From: Thermohalobaculum sp963721105 | GTDB lineage: Bacteria > Pseudomonadota > Alphaproteobacteria > Rhodobacterales > Rhodobacteraceae | Direction: 5' to 3' | Assembly: GCA_963721105.1 (NCBI GenBank) | Contig: CAVRHY010000007.1 | Span: forward strand, 1-64,000 | DNA length: 64,000 nt | In this document: piece by piece, positions 17,348 to 26,658 of the stretch | How the letters are laid out: every line of letters begins with the position of its first letter | How positions within the stretch are numbered: the first letter of the stretch is position 1 | The notes under the pieces: generated by a model | Databases searched by the model: none | What the model was told of the DNA's origin: nothing | The model's input: the letters and a program-made list of their open reading frames with translations, nothing else | Translations under genes and position numbers: made by a program

Positions 17348-18657
17348 CGGCGCTTGCCCCGCGGCCCTGGGTTCCCGAGGCCTCCGAGGCGCTGGTGCGG
17401 GCGGTCGCCGGCAGCGTGGCCTCGGCCGATTCCGAACGCGTCGACGGCGAGCTCGAGGCGCTGGTCGGGCGGAACGACGCGATCGACCGCGACACGATCA
17501 ACCTGAACCCGGCGACCAACGTGATGAATCCGGCCGCCGAGGCGCTGCTGGCGCGCGGGCTGGGGGTGCGCCCCTCGCTCGGCTATCCGGGCGACAAGTA
17601 CGAGATGGGTCTCGAGGCCATCGAGCGCATCGAGATCATTGCCGCCGAGCTTGCGGCCGAGATCTTTCGCGCGAAGTTCGCCGAGGTGCGCGTCTCTTCA
17701 GGCGCCATGGCGAACCTCTACGCCTTCATGGCGACGTGCCGGCCGGGCGACCCCATCATCGTGCCGCCGGCAGAAATCGGCGGCCACGTCACGCACCACG
17801 CGCCGGGCGCGGCGGGGCTCTATGGCGTGGTCAGCCACCCGGCGCCGGTGCGGAACGCCTACTACTCGGTCGACGTCGACGGGCTGGCCCGAATGGCGCG
17901 CGAGGTGCGGCCGAAACTGATCACGCTTGGCGGCAGCCTGAACCTCGAGCCGCACCCGGTGGCCGAGGCGCGCGAGATCGCCGACGAGGTGGGCGCGGTG
18001 CTGCTGTTCGATGCCGCCCACCTCTGCGGCATGATCGCCGGCGGCGCCTGGGAAAACCCGCTCGACCTCGGCGCGCACCTGATGACGATGTCGACCTACA
18101 AGTCGCTCGGCGGACCCGCCGGCGGGCTGATCGTGACCAGCGACGCGGGACTTGCCGAGCGTCTCGACCGGATCGCCTATCCCGGCATGACGGCAAATTT
18201 CGACGCCGGGCGCGTCGCGGCGCTGGCGCGCACGCTGCTGGACTGGCGCGAGCACGGCGCAGCCTACGCGCGCGAGATGGTGGCGACGGCGCGCACGCTG
18301 GCCGCCTCGCTGATGGTCGAGCGCGTCCGCCCCTACCTGCCCGAGGAGGTCGTGACGCGCTCGCACCAGTTCGCCGTGCCGGCGGCGCAGTGGGGCGGCG
18401 GGCAGGCGATGGCCAGGCGGCTGCGCCGCGCGAACATCCTGGCCTGCGGCATCGGGCTGCCCGTCGAGCCGGTGCCGGGCGACGTCAACGGCCTGCGCCT
18501 CGGCACGCCCGAGATCGTGCGCCGCGGCATGACGCACGAGCACATGGCCGAGCTGGCGCAGCTGATCGCCCGCGCCCTGCATGGCGAGCCCGAGGCGGTG
18601 GCGGCCGACGTGACAATTTTCCGGCGACGGTTCCAGGGGCTGCACTTCATCCGCTGA
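17344..18657 (+). CDS. Serine hydroxymethyltransferase-family PLP enzyme
   Basis: A 437-residue fold-type I PLP enzyme of the SHMT family. Recognisable segments are NLNPATNVMNPAAEAL, GYPGDKYEMG, VSSGAMANLYAF, the PLP-stacking/phosphate region, DAAHLCGMIAGG and the Schiff-base lysine in STYKSLGGPAGG (around residue 258). Canonical GlyA has a TTHK-type lysine motif; STYKSLGGP instead resembles the branch acting on 2-methylserine or other substituted serines, so a specialised role is possible. The length fits the family. It starts at ATG 17344 overlapping the small upstream gene and is convergent with the transglutaminase operon at 18868. Confidence 0.8.
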   Translation: MTALAPRPWVPEASEALVRAVAGSVASADSERVDGELEALVGRNDAIDRDTINLNPATNVMNPAAEALLARGLGVRPSLGYPGDKYEMGLEAIERIEIIAAELAAEIFRAKFAEVRVSSGAMANLYAFMATCRPGDPIIVPPAEIGGHVTHHAPGAAGLYGVVSHPAPVRNAYYSVDVDGLARMAREVRPKLITLGGSLNLEPHPVAEAREIADEVGAVLLFDAAHLCGMIAGGAWENPLDLGAHLMTMSTYKSLGGPAGGLIVTSDAGLAERLDRIAYPGMTANFDAGRVAALARTLLDWREHGAAYAREMVATARTLAASLMVERVRPYLPEEVVTRSHQFAVPAAQWGGGQAMARRLRRANILACGIGLPVEPVPGDVNGLRLGTPEIVRRGMTHEHMAELAQLIARALHGEPEAVAADVTIFRRRFQGLHFIR

Positions 18658-18867
18658 CCGGTTCGCCGGGTTGCCGGCCGGCTGCCGGCCAAGCTGCCGG
18701 AACGCGCCATCCTTATGACGGGCGGACGGTCTGGAGGCGGGCCCGGCGGCGCTGCGGTGGCGGCCCTGAACGCGGTGGCGAGAGGCGGCGGCATCACCCC
18801 TCGCGGCTGCCCGCCCAGCCAGGCCGAGGGTCCGAACGCCCTGGCGCCTCCTGCCAGGCCGGCGCGG

Positions 18868-19743
18868 TCACGCCGCCTTGACGTCGACGCCGACGGTGAG
18901 CGTCTGCCGCCCGGCGCCGACGACGACGCCCGAGACCGGCGCCACGTCGCCATAGTCCCGGCCAATCGCCAGCGCGACGTGGTCCTCGCCCGGCACGCAG
19001 TCGTTCGTCGGGTCGAACTCGATCCAGCCCAGCCCCGGGTCCCAGACCGCGATCCAGGCATGGCTGGCATCCGCGCCGACCAGCCGCGGCTTGCCCGGGG
19101 GCGGCTTCGTGCGCAGGTAGCCCGACACGTAGCGGGCCGGCACGCGCAGGGACCGGATCGCCGCCAGCATGACGTGGGCGAAGTCCTGGCAGACGCCCTT
19201 CTTCAGCGCGAAGGCGCGGACCGGCAGGGTGTCTGCCGCCGTCGCGCCCGGATCATAGCGGAAGTCGCGGTGGATGCGCCGGCTCAGTTCGCCGACCGCA
19301 TCCAGCACCGGGCGGCCGGGCGTGAAGCTCTCGCGGGCATAGGCCTCGATCGGCCGGTCCGAGGCGGTCATCTGCGAGGGAAAGGCGAACGGTGCCAGCT
19401 CGGTGACGGGGCTCCCGCCGGACTGGCCGAGCGCGGCGTCCCTCGGCTCCTCCCACGGCGCCGAGGCGGCGAAGATCAGCGCGTTCCGCTCGGCCCGCTC
19501 GACGCGCGCGGTCGCCAGGATCTCCAGCGAGTCGTGCGGGCGCGAGACGGTGGCGACGTGGACGACATTGCCGAACATGTCGGTGTGCCGGTCGATGCCG
19601 TCCGGCTCGGGCGTGATGGTGATGGCATTGGCCAGCACCCGCTGGCCGGGGGCGGTGAGCGGCGTCAGGTACATCAGGTGCTGCGAGAACACCGCCGTCG
19701 AGGCGTAGCGATAGCGCGTCCGGTGGCGGACCTCCAGGATCAC
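18868..19743 (-). CDS. Transglutaminase-like cysteine protease/amidase (small)
   Basis: A 291-residue transglutaminase-core protein. An N-terminal beta domain (LEVRHRTRYRYASTAVFSQ) is followed by the catalytic core with Cys in KKGVCQDFAHVML, His in SHAWIAVWDP and Asp in WIEFDPTND. It is the third gene of a minus-strand operon; its GTG start overlaps the stop of the ATP-grasp/alpha-E gene (GTGA). Such proteins are predicted from comparative genomics to hydrolyse or form amide bonds in peptides made by the neighbouring ATP-grasp enzyme. It is cytosolic, with no signal peptide. Confidence 0.85.
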   Translation of the reverse strand: MILEVRHRTRYRYASTAVFSQHLMYLTPLTAPGQRVLANAITITPEPDGIDRHTDMFGNVVHVATVSRPHDSLEILATARVERAERNALIFAASAPWEEPRDAALGQSGGSPVTELAPFAFPSQMTASDRPIEAYARESFTPGRPVLDAVGELSRRIHRDFRYDPGATAADTLPVRAFALKKGVCQDFAHVMLAAIRSLRVPARYVSGYLRTKPPPGKPRLVGADASHAWIAVWDPGLGWIEFDPTNDCVPGEDHVALAIGRDYGDVAPVSGVVVGAGRQTLTVGVDVKAA

Positions 19744-22283
19744 GGCTCCTCCTCCTCGTCGGCCGGCCCGATCCGCGCCTGCGCGACCAGCGCCTCGGGC
19801 ATCTCGGCATGGGCGAAGAAGGCGCGCGCAGCCAGGTCCGAGACCTCCTCGAGCTGGCGCCGGCACCGCTTTGCCAGCTTGACCAGCTCGACCCTGCGGT
19901 GCTGCCCGTCGGCGAGCGACAGCACGGCGGCGTCCTTCAGGCGCAGCTCGGTCAGCAGCGCCAGCGCCAGCCGGTGCTCTGGCCGCCGGTAGGGGATGTC
20001 GGTCGGCATCTCGGACAGCACGCGCTCCAGCCGCACCAGCTGGAAGGCCAGCGAGCGCGGGTTGGTCTCGTCCAGCACGAGGAGGTCGATGACCGCGGCC
20101 GGCTGCGCCGTCATCATGTAGCGTGCCCGGTAGGCGGCGGTGGAATCCGACAGCGTCAGCCAGGCGCGCAGATAGGTCTCCTCGGTGTCGCGCTCGGTGC
20201 CGGCCAGGTGTTCCGCGAACAGCGCGATCTGGATGCCGCGCTCCAGCCGCCGGCCCAGCTCGAGAAAGCGCCAGGCGTAATTGCGCGTAAGGTTCTCCTG
20301 CGCCGTGCCGGCGAAGGCCGAAAGCGAATGGACCGAGTCGTCGATCAGCCGGGCCAGCGAAGCGGTCGGCCGGCTTGTCACCGACCCCTCCCACCGCCGG
20401 TCAGAGCACAGCCGGTCGATCGAGCGCCAGCTCTCGTCCGAGATCGTCGCGCGGACCCGCAAGGCGCCGCTGCGCAACGCGCGCAGCAGGGGCGGGATGG
20501 CGTGGTCCTCGTCCTCGTCGCCGCGGATCAGGCGCTGCACCGCGTCGCGATAGCGGACGTCGCCCTCCAGGTCCTCGTCCGGCTCGGCCAGGATCTCGAT
20601 CAGCGTGCACAGCACCTCCGCGTCGGCATCCGCGCGGTTGCCACCGAGCTGCCGCTTGAGGCAGACGCCGACCAGGCGCAGCACGTGCTCGGTGCGCTCG
20701 GCATTGCGGCCGAGCCAGAACAGGTCATCGGCGACCCGGCTGAGCAGGTCACGCCCGGTGCGGCGCAGATGCGCCTGGCCCATCCGAGCCGCCAGCGGCG
20801 TGTGCGCCTCCGGCACGGCGCTGCCGCTGGCCGGCAGCACCCAGACATCCTTGCCAAAACCCAGCGCGGGTGGCGGACGGCCGGGCTCGACCTGCGCCGC
20901 CACGCCGCCCGGCACGACGGCCCAGCCATCCTCGGTGCGGCAGGCGAAGACGCGCATCATCCACCCGGCCGGGCGCACGCTGTCGCCCTCCCAGACCGGC
21001 GTGTGCGCCAGCGGCGGCGTCTGCACGGCGCACAGCCGCTCGCCGATGCGACCGAGCCGGTCGGGCAGGGGGTCGTCTTCCGGGCCGGCGGCGCTCTCGC
21101 CAAGCTCCAGCGCGTGCGGCTCGCCGCTGTCGGCGGTCAGCGGCTCGATCCGCCAGCGGTCGCGCTCGGCCAGCACCTGCTCGCGGGCGCGCTGGGTGCC
21201 CAGCCAGAGGCAGGGCGCGTCGGCCAGGCACAGATCCTCGCCCAGCAGGAACTGCGCCAGCCGGTGCGCGTAGGGCGCCAGCGCGCGGTAGGCGTAGGCC
21301 GAGCAGCCGATGGCGTTGGCGACCTTCAGCGAGCCGGAGCGCGCCGCCAGCGACAGCGCCGGCGCGCCGAAGGCGGCGCGGCCCGGCCGGTGCAGCGAGT
21401 CGATCGCCGCGTCCGGCACGCCGCGCAGCAGCACGTCGACGCGCTTCAGCCCGTCCAGCGTCTTCACATAGGCCGAGCCCTCGCGCACCGTCAGGTCGGC
21501 CGGCTCGATCAGCACGGCGCTCATGTAGCGGGCAAGGTAGGCATGGCTGAAGAAGCGCGGGTCGGCCTCGCCGGCCGTCAGCAGCGCCATCCGCCCGTCC
21601 CAGCCCATCATGTTGTCGAGATGGTCCTGGAAGGCGGCATAGTGCCCGGCCAGCCGCTGCACGCCCATGTCGACGAACGGGTCGGCCAGCGCCTGGCTCG
21701 CGGCCACCCGGTTGGCCAGCAGCCAGCCATCGCCCAGCGGCGTGTCCAGCCGGTCGGCCAGCAGCACCCAGCCGCCATCGGCCGTGCGCGCGACATCGGC
21801 CTCGTAGACATGCACCCAGTGCCGTGGCGGGCGCTCCCACCCGGCGCAGTGCGCCGCGAAGGCCGGGCCGCCATAGACCAGCCCTGGCGGCACCAGCCCG
21901 GCGCCGACCGCGCGGCCCTGCGTGTAGAGGTCCGAGACGGCCGCCTCGGCCAGCCGGGCGCGCTGGGCGATGCCGGCCTCCAGCGCGGCCCAGTCGGCGG
22001 CGTCCAGCACGACGGGCAGCGCATCGCCGGCACCGGCCGCCTCGCTGCGGCTGGCGAAGGCGACGCCGCTCTCGGTGCGCAGCCGAACGAGGTCCAGCGC
22101 CGCGTCCTCGTAGCCCGCGCGACCGACGGCGCCCAGCCAGTCGAACAGGCCGCGCCAGTGCGGCCGGGGCGTGCCGTCCGGCGCGAAAGCCTCGTCATGG
22201 CCCGAGATCTCGCCGTAGCCGGCGAACATGGCCTCCGTGCCCGTGCCGTCCCCGGCGTCCTCGATATCGGTGAGGTGCAGCAC
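19740..22283 (-). CDS. Circularly permuted ATP-grasp fused to alpha-E domain
   Basis: An 847-residue fusion. The first 500 residues match the circularly permuted ATP-grasp family (DUF404/DUF407): HWVHVYEADVART, WVLLADRLDTPLGDGW, FFSHAYLARYMSAVLI and LCLADAPCLWLG are conserved-looking blocks. The last 330 residues are the helical alpha-E domain (DUF403): LLSRVADDLFWLGRNAERTE, NYAWRFLELGRRLERGIQ and RAWLTLSDSTAAYRARYM. In many genomes these are two genes. The GTG start lies one base after the upstream stop. The predicted role is peptide or amide ligation with ATP; the product is unknown. Confidence 0.85.
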   Translation of the reverse strand: MLHLTDIEDAGDGTGTEAMFAGYGEISGHDEAFAPDGTPRPHWRGLFDWLGAVGRAGYEDAALDLVRLRTESGVAFASRSEAAGAGDALPVVLDAADWAALEAGIAQRARLAEAAVSDLYTQGRAVGAGLVPPGLVYGGPAFAAHCAGWERPPRHWVHVYEADVARTADGGWVLLADRLDTPLGDGWLLANRVAASQALADPFVDMGVQRLAGHYAAFQDHLDNMMGWDGRMALLTAGEADPRFFSHAYLARYMSAVLIEPADLTVREGSAYVKTLDGLKRVDVLLRGVPDAAIDSLHRPGRAAFGAPALSLAARSGSLKVANAIGCSAYAYRALAPYAHRLAQFLLGEDLCLADAPCLWLGTQRAREQVLAERDRWRIEPLTADSGEPHALELGESAAGPEDDPLPDRLGRIGERLCAVQTPPLAHTPVWEGDSVRPAGWMMRVFACRTEDGWAVVPGGVAAQVEPGRPPPALGFGKDVWVLPASGSAVPEAHTPLAARMGQAHLRRTGRDLLSRVADDLFWLGRNAERTEHVLRLVGVCLKRQLGGNRADADAEVLCTLIEILAEPDEDLEGDVRYRDAVQRLIRGDEDEDHAIPPLLRALRSGALRVRATISDESWRSIDRLCSDRRWEGSVTSRPTASLARLIDDSVHSLSAFAGTAQENLTRNYAWRFLELGRRLERGIQIALFAEHLAGTERDTEETYLRAWLTLSDSTAAYRARYMMTAQPAAVIDLLVLDETNPRSLAFQLVRLERVLSEMPTDIPYRRPEHRLALALLTELRLKDAAVLSLADGQHRRVELVKLAKRCRRQLEEVSDLAARAFFAHAEMPEALVAQARIGPADEEEEP

Positions 22284-22284
22284 C

Positions 22285-25200
22285 CTAGCGTTGCCGGCGC
22301 AGGTCCAGCGTCAGCGGGAACTCGGGGCTGATGCGCGCTGCCGCCGGGCGGAAGGCGCCCGGCGTGTGCCCGTGCGGGACGAACCGCGCCAGACGCCGCC
22401 CCTCGGCCTCGAGGTCGTTGACCGGCTGCGTCTCCGAGCTGCGCCCGCCCGGATGCGCGACATGGTAGGTGCAGCCGCCCAGCGAGCGCCCCGTCCAGTC
22501 GTCGTAGAGGTCGAAGCGCAGCGGCGCATGCACGCCGATTGTCGGATGCAGCGCCTGCGACGGCTGCCAGGCGCGAAAGCGGATGCCGGCGACGCGCTCG
22601 TCGGCGCGCGCGGTCGCCGCCAGCGGCACCTCGATGCCGTTGCAGGCGACGCGGTGGCGCTCGCCCAGCGCGCCGGTCACCTTTAGCTGCACGCGCTCCA
22701 GCGAGCTGTCGACATAGCGCGCCGTGCCGCCGATGGCGCCGGTCTCGCCCAGCACGTTCCACGGCTCGATGGCCGCCCGCATCTCCAGCGTGATGCCGCG
22801 ATAGGCGACGTCGCCCAGCAGCGGGAAGCGGAACTCGAACTGCGCCTTGAACCACTCGGGGTCCAGCGCCAGGCCGAGCGCGGCGCCGGTCTCCTCCAGA
22901 ACGTCCAGGAAGTCGGCCCAGACGAAGTGCGGCAGCATCCAGCGGTCGTGCAGCGCCGTGCCGTGCCGGACCAGCGGCGCGCGGTAGGGCTCCCGCCAGA
23001 ACCGCGCGATCAGCGCGCGCAGCACCAGCGCCTGAGCCAGCGACATGCGTGGATGCGGCGGCATCTCGAAGGCGCGGAACTCGACCAGCCCCAGCCGCCC
23101 GGTCGGCGAGGCGGGCTCGTAGAGCTTGTCGATGCAGATCTCGGCCCGGTGCGTGTTGCCGGTCAGGTCGGTCAGCAGGTCGCGGAAGATGCGATCGACG
23201 ACCCAGGGCGCCGGGCTGGGGCCGGCGCGGTCGACCTCGACAAAGGCGATCTCCAGTTCGTAGAGCACCTCCTGGCGCGCCTCGTCGACGCGCGGCGCCT
23301 GGCTGGTCGGGCCGATGAAGATGCCGCTGAACAGGTAGCTGAGGCTCGGATGGTTCTGCCAGTAGCGCACCAGGGACGCCAGCAGGTCCGGCCGGCGCAG
23401 GAAAGGGCTGTCGTCCGGCGTCGCGCCGCCGACGACGATGTGGTTGCCGCCGCCCGAGCCGACCTGCCGCCCGTCATGCAGGAACTTGACGGTGTCTAGC
23501 TTCGCCCAGCGCGCTTCCTCGTAGAGCGCCTCCGTCACTGCGACCTGGTCGTCCCAGTTGTCGGTCGGGTGGATGTTGACCTCGATCACGCCGGGATCGG
23601 GTGTCGCCTTGATGACGTTGATGCGCGGGTCGTTGGGCGGCGCGTAGCCGTCGATATGCACCGGCTGGCCGAGCGCGGCGGCGGTCTCCTCGACGGCAGC
23701 GATCATGTCGACATAGGCCTCGGCGGTCGGCACCGGCGGCAGGAAGACGCTCAGCTTGCCGTCGCGCGGCTCGACGGTGATCGCGGTGCGGACATGCTCG
23801 GTGTAGATCGCGCGCGACGGGTCGGCCGGAAGCTCGGGCGCTGCCGCCGCCGCGGTGCCACCCGGATAGCCGACACCCTGGCCGCCGGGGGCTCGCCGTG
23901 TCCCGTCGCCGGCCGCTGCCCCGTCGCGCGGCGGGATCGGCCGCTCGCCACGCTCCTGCAGCAGGATCGACCGCTCCGGCAGCCGAGGCCGGTCGGCGAA
24001 GGGGTCGCGCTGCACGATGAACGGATAGTCCGCCTCGGGCAGGAACGGCAGCGCCGTCAGCGGCAGCCGATAGCCCGCCGCCGAGTCGCCCGGCGCCAGC
24101 ATCAGCCGCGCTCGCCGCGTCTTCCACTTCTCCGTCACCCAGCGATAGCGCCGCCGGTGGCGCCCGTCCTGCGCCGCCTGCGCCATGGAAAGCTGCACCG
24201 GCATGACCATGCAGACCGGCTGTCCCAGCCCGCGCTCGAACGCCCGCACCAGCTGGCGCCGCTCCAGCGGGTCGTCCAGCTTGTTGGTCGCCGGGTCCAG
24301 GTTCAACGGCAGCCGGTTCTCCTGCAGGACATAGGTCACCGGGTCCTCGTAGGCCGGCTCGACCTGCTCCGGGTCGATCTCGAACGCCTCGGCCAGCTTC
24401 GTCGCAAACGCGCGGGCCTCCTCGAAGGTCGCGCCGCCGGCCTTCTCGGGCGCGATCAGGTCGGCGTCCTGCCAGAGCGGCGTGCCGTCGCCGCGCCAGT
24501 AGAGGCCGAACGCCCAGCGCGGCAGCTGCTCGCCCGGATACCACTTGCCCTGGCCGAAATGCAGCAGCCCGCCGGGCGCGAAGCGGTCGCGCAGCCGGCG
24601 GATCAGCACGTCGGCCATCTGGCGCTTGGTCGGCCCGACGGCATCGGTGTTCCACTCGCCCGCGTCGCGGTCGGTGGCCGAGACGAAGGTCGGCTCGCCG
24701 CCCATGGTCAGCCGCACGTCGCCCTCGCGCAGCATCTCGTCGATCCGCCGCCCGGCCTGGTCGATCTCGGCCCAGTGCGCGTCGGTGAAGGGGAAGGTGA
24801 CGCGCGGCTCCTCGCGCACGCGCTCGACCTTCATCTCGTGGTGAAAGGTGACCTCGCACTTCTCCAGCACGCCGCTGATCGGCGCGGCCGAGCCGGGATT
24901 CGGCGTCGCTGCCAGGGGGATATGACCCTCGCCCGCGAACAGGCCCGAGGTCGGGTCCAGCCCGATCCAGCCGGCGCCGGGCGCATAGACCTCGGCCCAG
25001 GCGTGCAGGTCGGTGAAGTCCGCCTCCGGCCCCGCCGGCCCGTCCACCGCCTTGATGTCGGGCGTGAGCTGGATCAGGTAACCCGAGACGAACCGTGCAG
25101 CCAGGCCCAGCTGGCGCAGCACGTGCACCAGCAGCCAGCCGGAATCGCGGCACGAGCCCGAGCCCTTCGCCAGCGTCTCCTCGGGCGCCTGCACGCCCGG

Positions 25201-25689
25201 CTCCATGCGGATCGTGTAGGCGACCGCGTCCTGCACCAGCCGGTTGACCTCGACCAGGAAGTCGATGGTGCTGCGCGGCTCGCGCGAGATCGAGGCCAGC
25301 AGGTCGTCGAACAGCGGCCCCTGCGGCCGGGTCTCGAAATAGGGCGCCAGGTCGCGCTTCAACTCGGCCTCGTAGCCGAAGGGGAACTCGCGCGCCGCCT
25401 CCTCGAGGAAGAAATCGAACGGGTTGATCGACGCCATGTCGGCGACCAGGTCGATCGTCACCCGGAAGTGATCGACCTTCTCGGGAAAGACGACGCGGCC
25501 CATGTAGTTGCCGAACGGGTCCTGCTGCCAGTTCAGCCAGTGCTCGGCCGGCTCGACGGTCTGGCTGAAGGAAAGGATGCGCGTCCGCGAATGCGGCGCC
25601 GGGCGCAGCCGGATGACCTGCGGGCCCAGTGTGATCCGCCGGTCGTAGGCATAGCTCGTCACATGCGTGATCGCCGCGTTGATGCTCAT
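22285..25689 (-). CDS. Large transglutaminase-like protein (DUF2126 type)
   Basis: A 1134-residue protein, the normal length for the DUF2126 family. The N-terminal beta domain begins INAAITHVTSYAYDRRI, and the transglutaminase core has Cys in GSGSCRDSGWLLVHVL, His in DLHAWAEVYAPG and Asp in WIGLDPTSG (residues about 170-280). The long C-terminal domain carries FTMGGEPTF-like DVRLTMGGEPTFVS and HDGRQVGSGGGNH. The start at ATG 25689 (MSINAAI) was chosen because the upstream extension is not protein-like. It is first gene of the three-gene unit and divergent from a dienelactone hydrolase gene 109 bases away. No frameshift is seen over 3.4 kb. Confidence 0.87.
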   Translation of the reverse strand: MSINAAITHVTSYAYDRRITLGPQVIRLRPAPHSRTRILSFSQTVEPAEHWLNWQQDPFGNYMGRVVFPEKVDHFRVTIDLVADMASINPFDFFLEEAAREFPFGYEAELKRDLAPYFETRPQGPLFDDLLASISREPRSTIDFLVEVNRLVQDAVAYTIRMEPGVQAPEETLAKGSGSCRDSGWLLVHVLRQLGLAARFVSGYLIQLTPDIKAVDGPAGPEADFTDLHAWAEVYAPGAGWIGLDPTSGLFAGEGHIPLAATPNPGSAAPISGVLEKCEVTFHHEMKVERVREEPRVTFPFTDAHWAEIDQAGRRIDEMLREGDVRLTMGGEPTFVSATDRDAGEWNTDAVGPTKRQMADVLIRRLRDRFAPGGLLHFGQGKWYPGEQLPRWAFGLYWRGDGTPLWQDADLIAPEKAGGATFEEARAFATKLAEAFEIDPEQVEPAYEDPVTYVLQENRLPLNLDPATNKLDDPLERRQLVRAFERGLGQPVCMVMPVQLSMAQAAQDGRHRRRYRWVTEKWKTRRARLMLAPGDSAAGYRLPLTALPFLPEADYPFIVQRDPFADRPRLPERSILLQERGERPIPPRDGAAAGDGTRRAPGGQGVGYPGGTAAAAAPELPADPSRAIYTEHVRTAITVEPRDGKLSVFLPPVPTAEAYVDMIAAVEETAAALGQPVHIDGYAPPNDPRINVIKATPDPGVIEVNIHPTDNWDDQVAVTEALYEEARWAKLDTVKFLHDGRQVGSGGGNHIVVGGATPDDSPFLRRPDLLASLVRYWQNHPSLSYLFSGIFIGPTSQAPRVDEARQEVLYELEIAFVEVDRAGPSPAPWVVDRIFRDLLTDLTGNTHRAEICIDKLYEPASPTGRLGLVEFRAFEMPPHPRMSLAQALVLRALIARFWREPYRAPLVRHGTALHDRWMLPHFVWADFLDVLEETGAALGLALDPEWFKAQFEFRFPLLGDVAYRGITLEMRAAIEPWNVLGETGAIGGTARYVDSSLERVQLKVTGALGERHRVACNGIEVPLAATARADERVAGIRFRAWQPSQALHPTIGVHAPLRFDLYDDWTGRSLGGCTYHVAHPGGRSSETQPVNDLEAEGRRLARFVPHGHTPGAFRPAAARISPEFPLTLDLRRQR

Positions 25690-25798
25690 GCCGTTCCTGC
25701 GGTGGCGTCCCTGCCCGGCGCAGGTTAACGTCGCCTTGCACGCGGCTGTCAATGCGGGCGGCCTGCAAGCCGGCGTGCACAGGCAACAGGAGACGGTA

Positions 25799-26464
25799 AT
25801 GGGCGAGTTCATCACGCTGACGGCTTCGGACGGCCACGAGCTGCAGGCCTGGCGCTCGGGCGACGGCGCGCCGGGGCTGGTCGTGATCCAGGAGATCTTT
25901 GGCCTCAACCATCACATTCGCGCCACGGCAGACCGCTTTGCGGCGGAAGGATTTTCCGTCATCGCCCCGGCGCTGTTCGACCGCGTCGAGCCAGGCATAG
26001 AGCTCGGTTACGGCCCTCAGGACATCGAGAAGGGCCGCGAGATCCGCGGCAAGGTCCGCAACGAGGACGCGCTCGCCGACATCGCCGCCGCCGTCGCCGA
26101 ATTGCGCAAGGACGGGCTGACGGTCGGTGTCGTCGGCTATTGCTGGGGCGGTTCGCTGGCCTGGGCGGCGGCGACGCGGCTCGACGGCGTCGGCGCCGCC
26201 GTCGGCTACTACGGCGGCGAGGTCGCAAAGAACGCCGACGAGACGCCGCGCTGCCCCGTCATGCTGCACTTCGGCGAGCACGACCACGCCATCCCGATGT
26301 CCGACGTCGAGACCGTGCGGAGGAAGCACCCGGAGATCCCCGTCTACACCTACAACGCCGGCCACGGCTTCTCCTGCGACGAGCGCGGCAGCTTCCACCC
26401 CGAAAGCCATGCCCAGGCGCTCAGCCGCACCCTGCCGTTCCTGCGCAAGAACCTCGCCGGCTGA
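25799..26464 (+). CDS. Dienelactone hydrolase family protein
   Basis: A 221-residue alpha/beta hydrolase. The catalytic triad is visible: nucleophile Cys in GVVGYCWGGSLAW (about residue 118), Asp in FGEHDHAIPM and His in NAGHGFSCD. The N-terminal IQEIFGLN motif, which contributes the Glu near the active site, is present. Length and motifs fit carboxymethylenebutenolidase-type enzymes. The start at ATG 25799 has AGGAGA eight bases upstream. It probably acts on an unknown ester or lactone; a chlorocatechol pathway is not visible here. Confidence 0.85.
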   Translation: MGEFITLTASDGHELQAWRSGDGAPGLVVIQEIFGLNHHIRATADRFAAEGFSVIAPALFDRVEPGIELGYGPQDIEKGREIRGKVRNEDALADIAAAVAELRKDGLTVGVVGYCWGGSLAWAAATRLDGVGAAVGYYGGEVAKNADETPRCPVMLHFGEHDHAIPMSDVETVRRKHPEIPVYTYNAGHGFSCDERGSFHPESHAQALSRTLPFLRKNLAG

Positions 26465-26562
26465 CCCCGTCCGGCCCGGCGCAAACGCCCCCTCTCGGTC
26501 CGGGGAGGGGGCCGCGACGGGAAACGCATCCCCGCGAAGGTCTTCACCCCGCTAGCTCAGGC

Positions 26563-26628
26563 GTTATCCCCGCGAATGCGGAGATCTGCCCGACAGCATT
26601 GGAAGAGTCCCGGCTGCGCGGGAATGAC
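26563..26628. repeat. Two degenerate copies of palindromic repeat family 1
   Basis: GTTATCCCCGCGAATGCGG at 26563 and GTCCCGGCTGCGCGGGAATG at 26607 are variants of the hairpin repeat seen at 41735, 41802, 43282, 43324 and 51422. They lie between convergent genes. Confidence 0.65.
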
Positions 26629-26658
26629 CTGTGCCCCCCTCCCGGCAGGACAGCAGGA

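Noticed and set aside
23474..26410. Very long overlapping frames (over 700 codons) in and opposite the DUF2126 gene
   Set aside because: They have arginine/alanine-rich composition typical of shadow frames in GC-rich DNA, while the minus-strand frame from 25689 holds the transglutaminase motifs.
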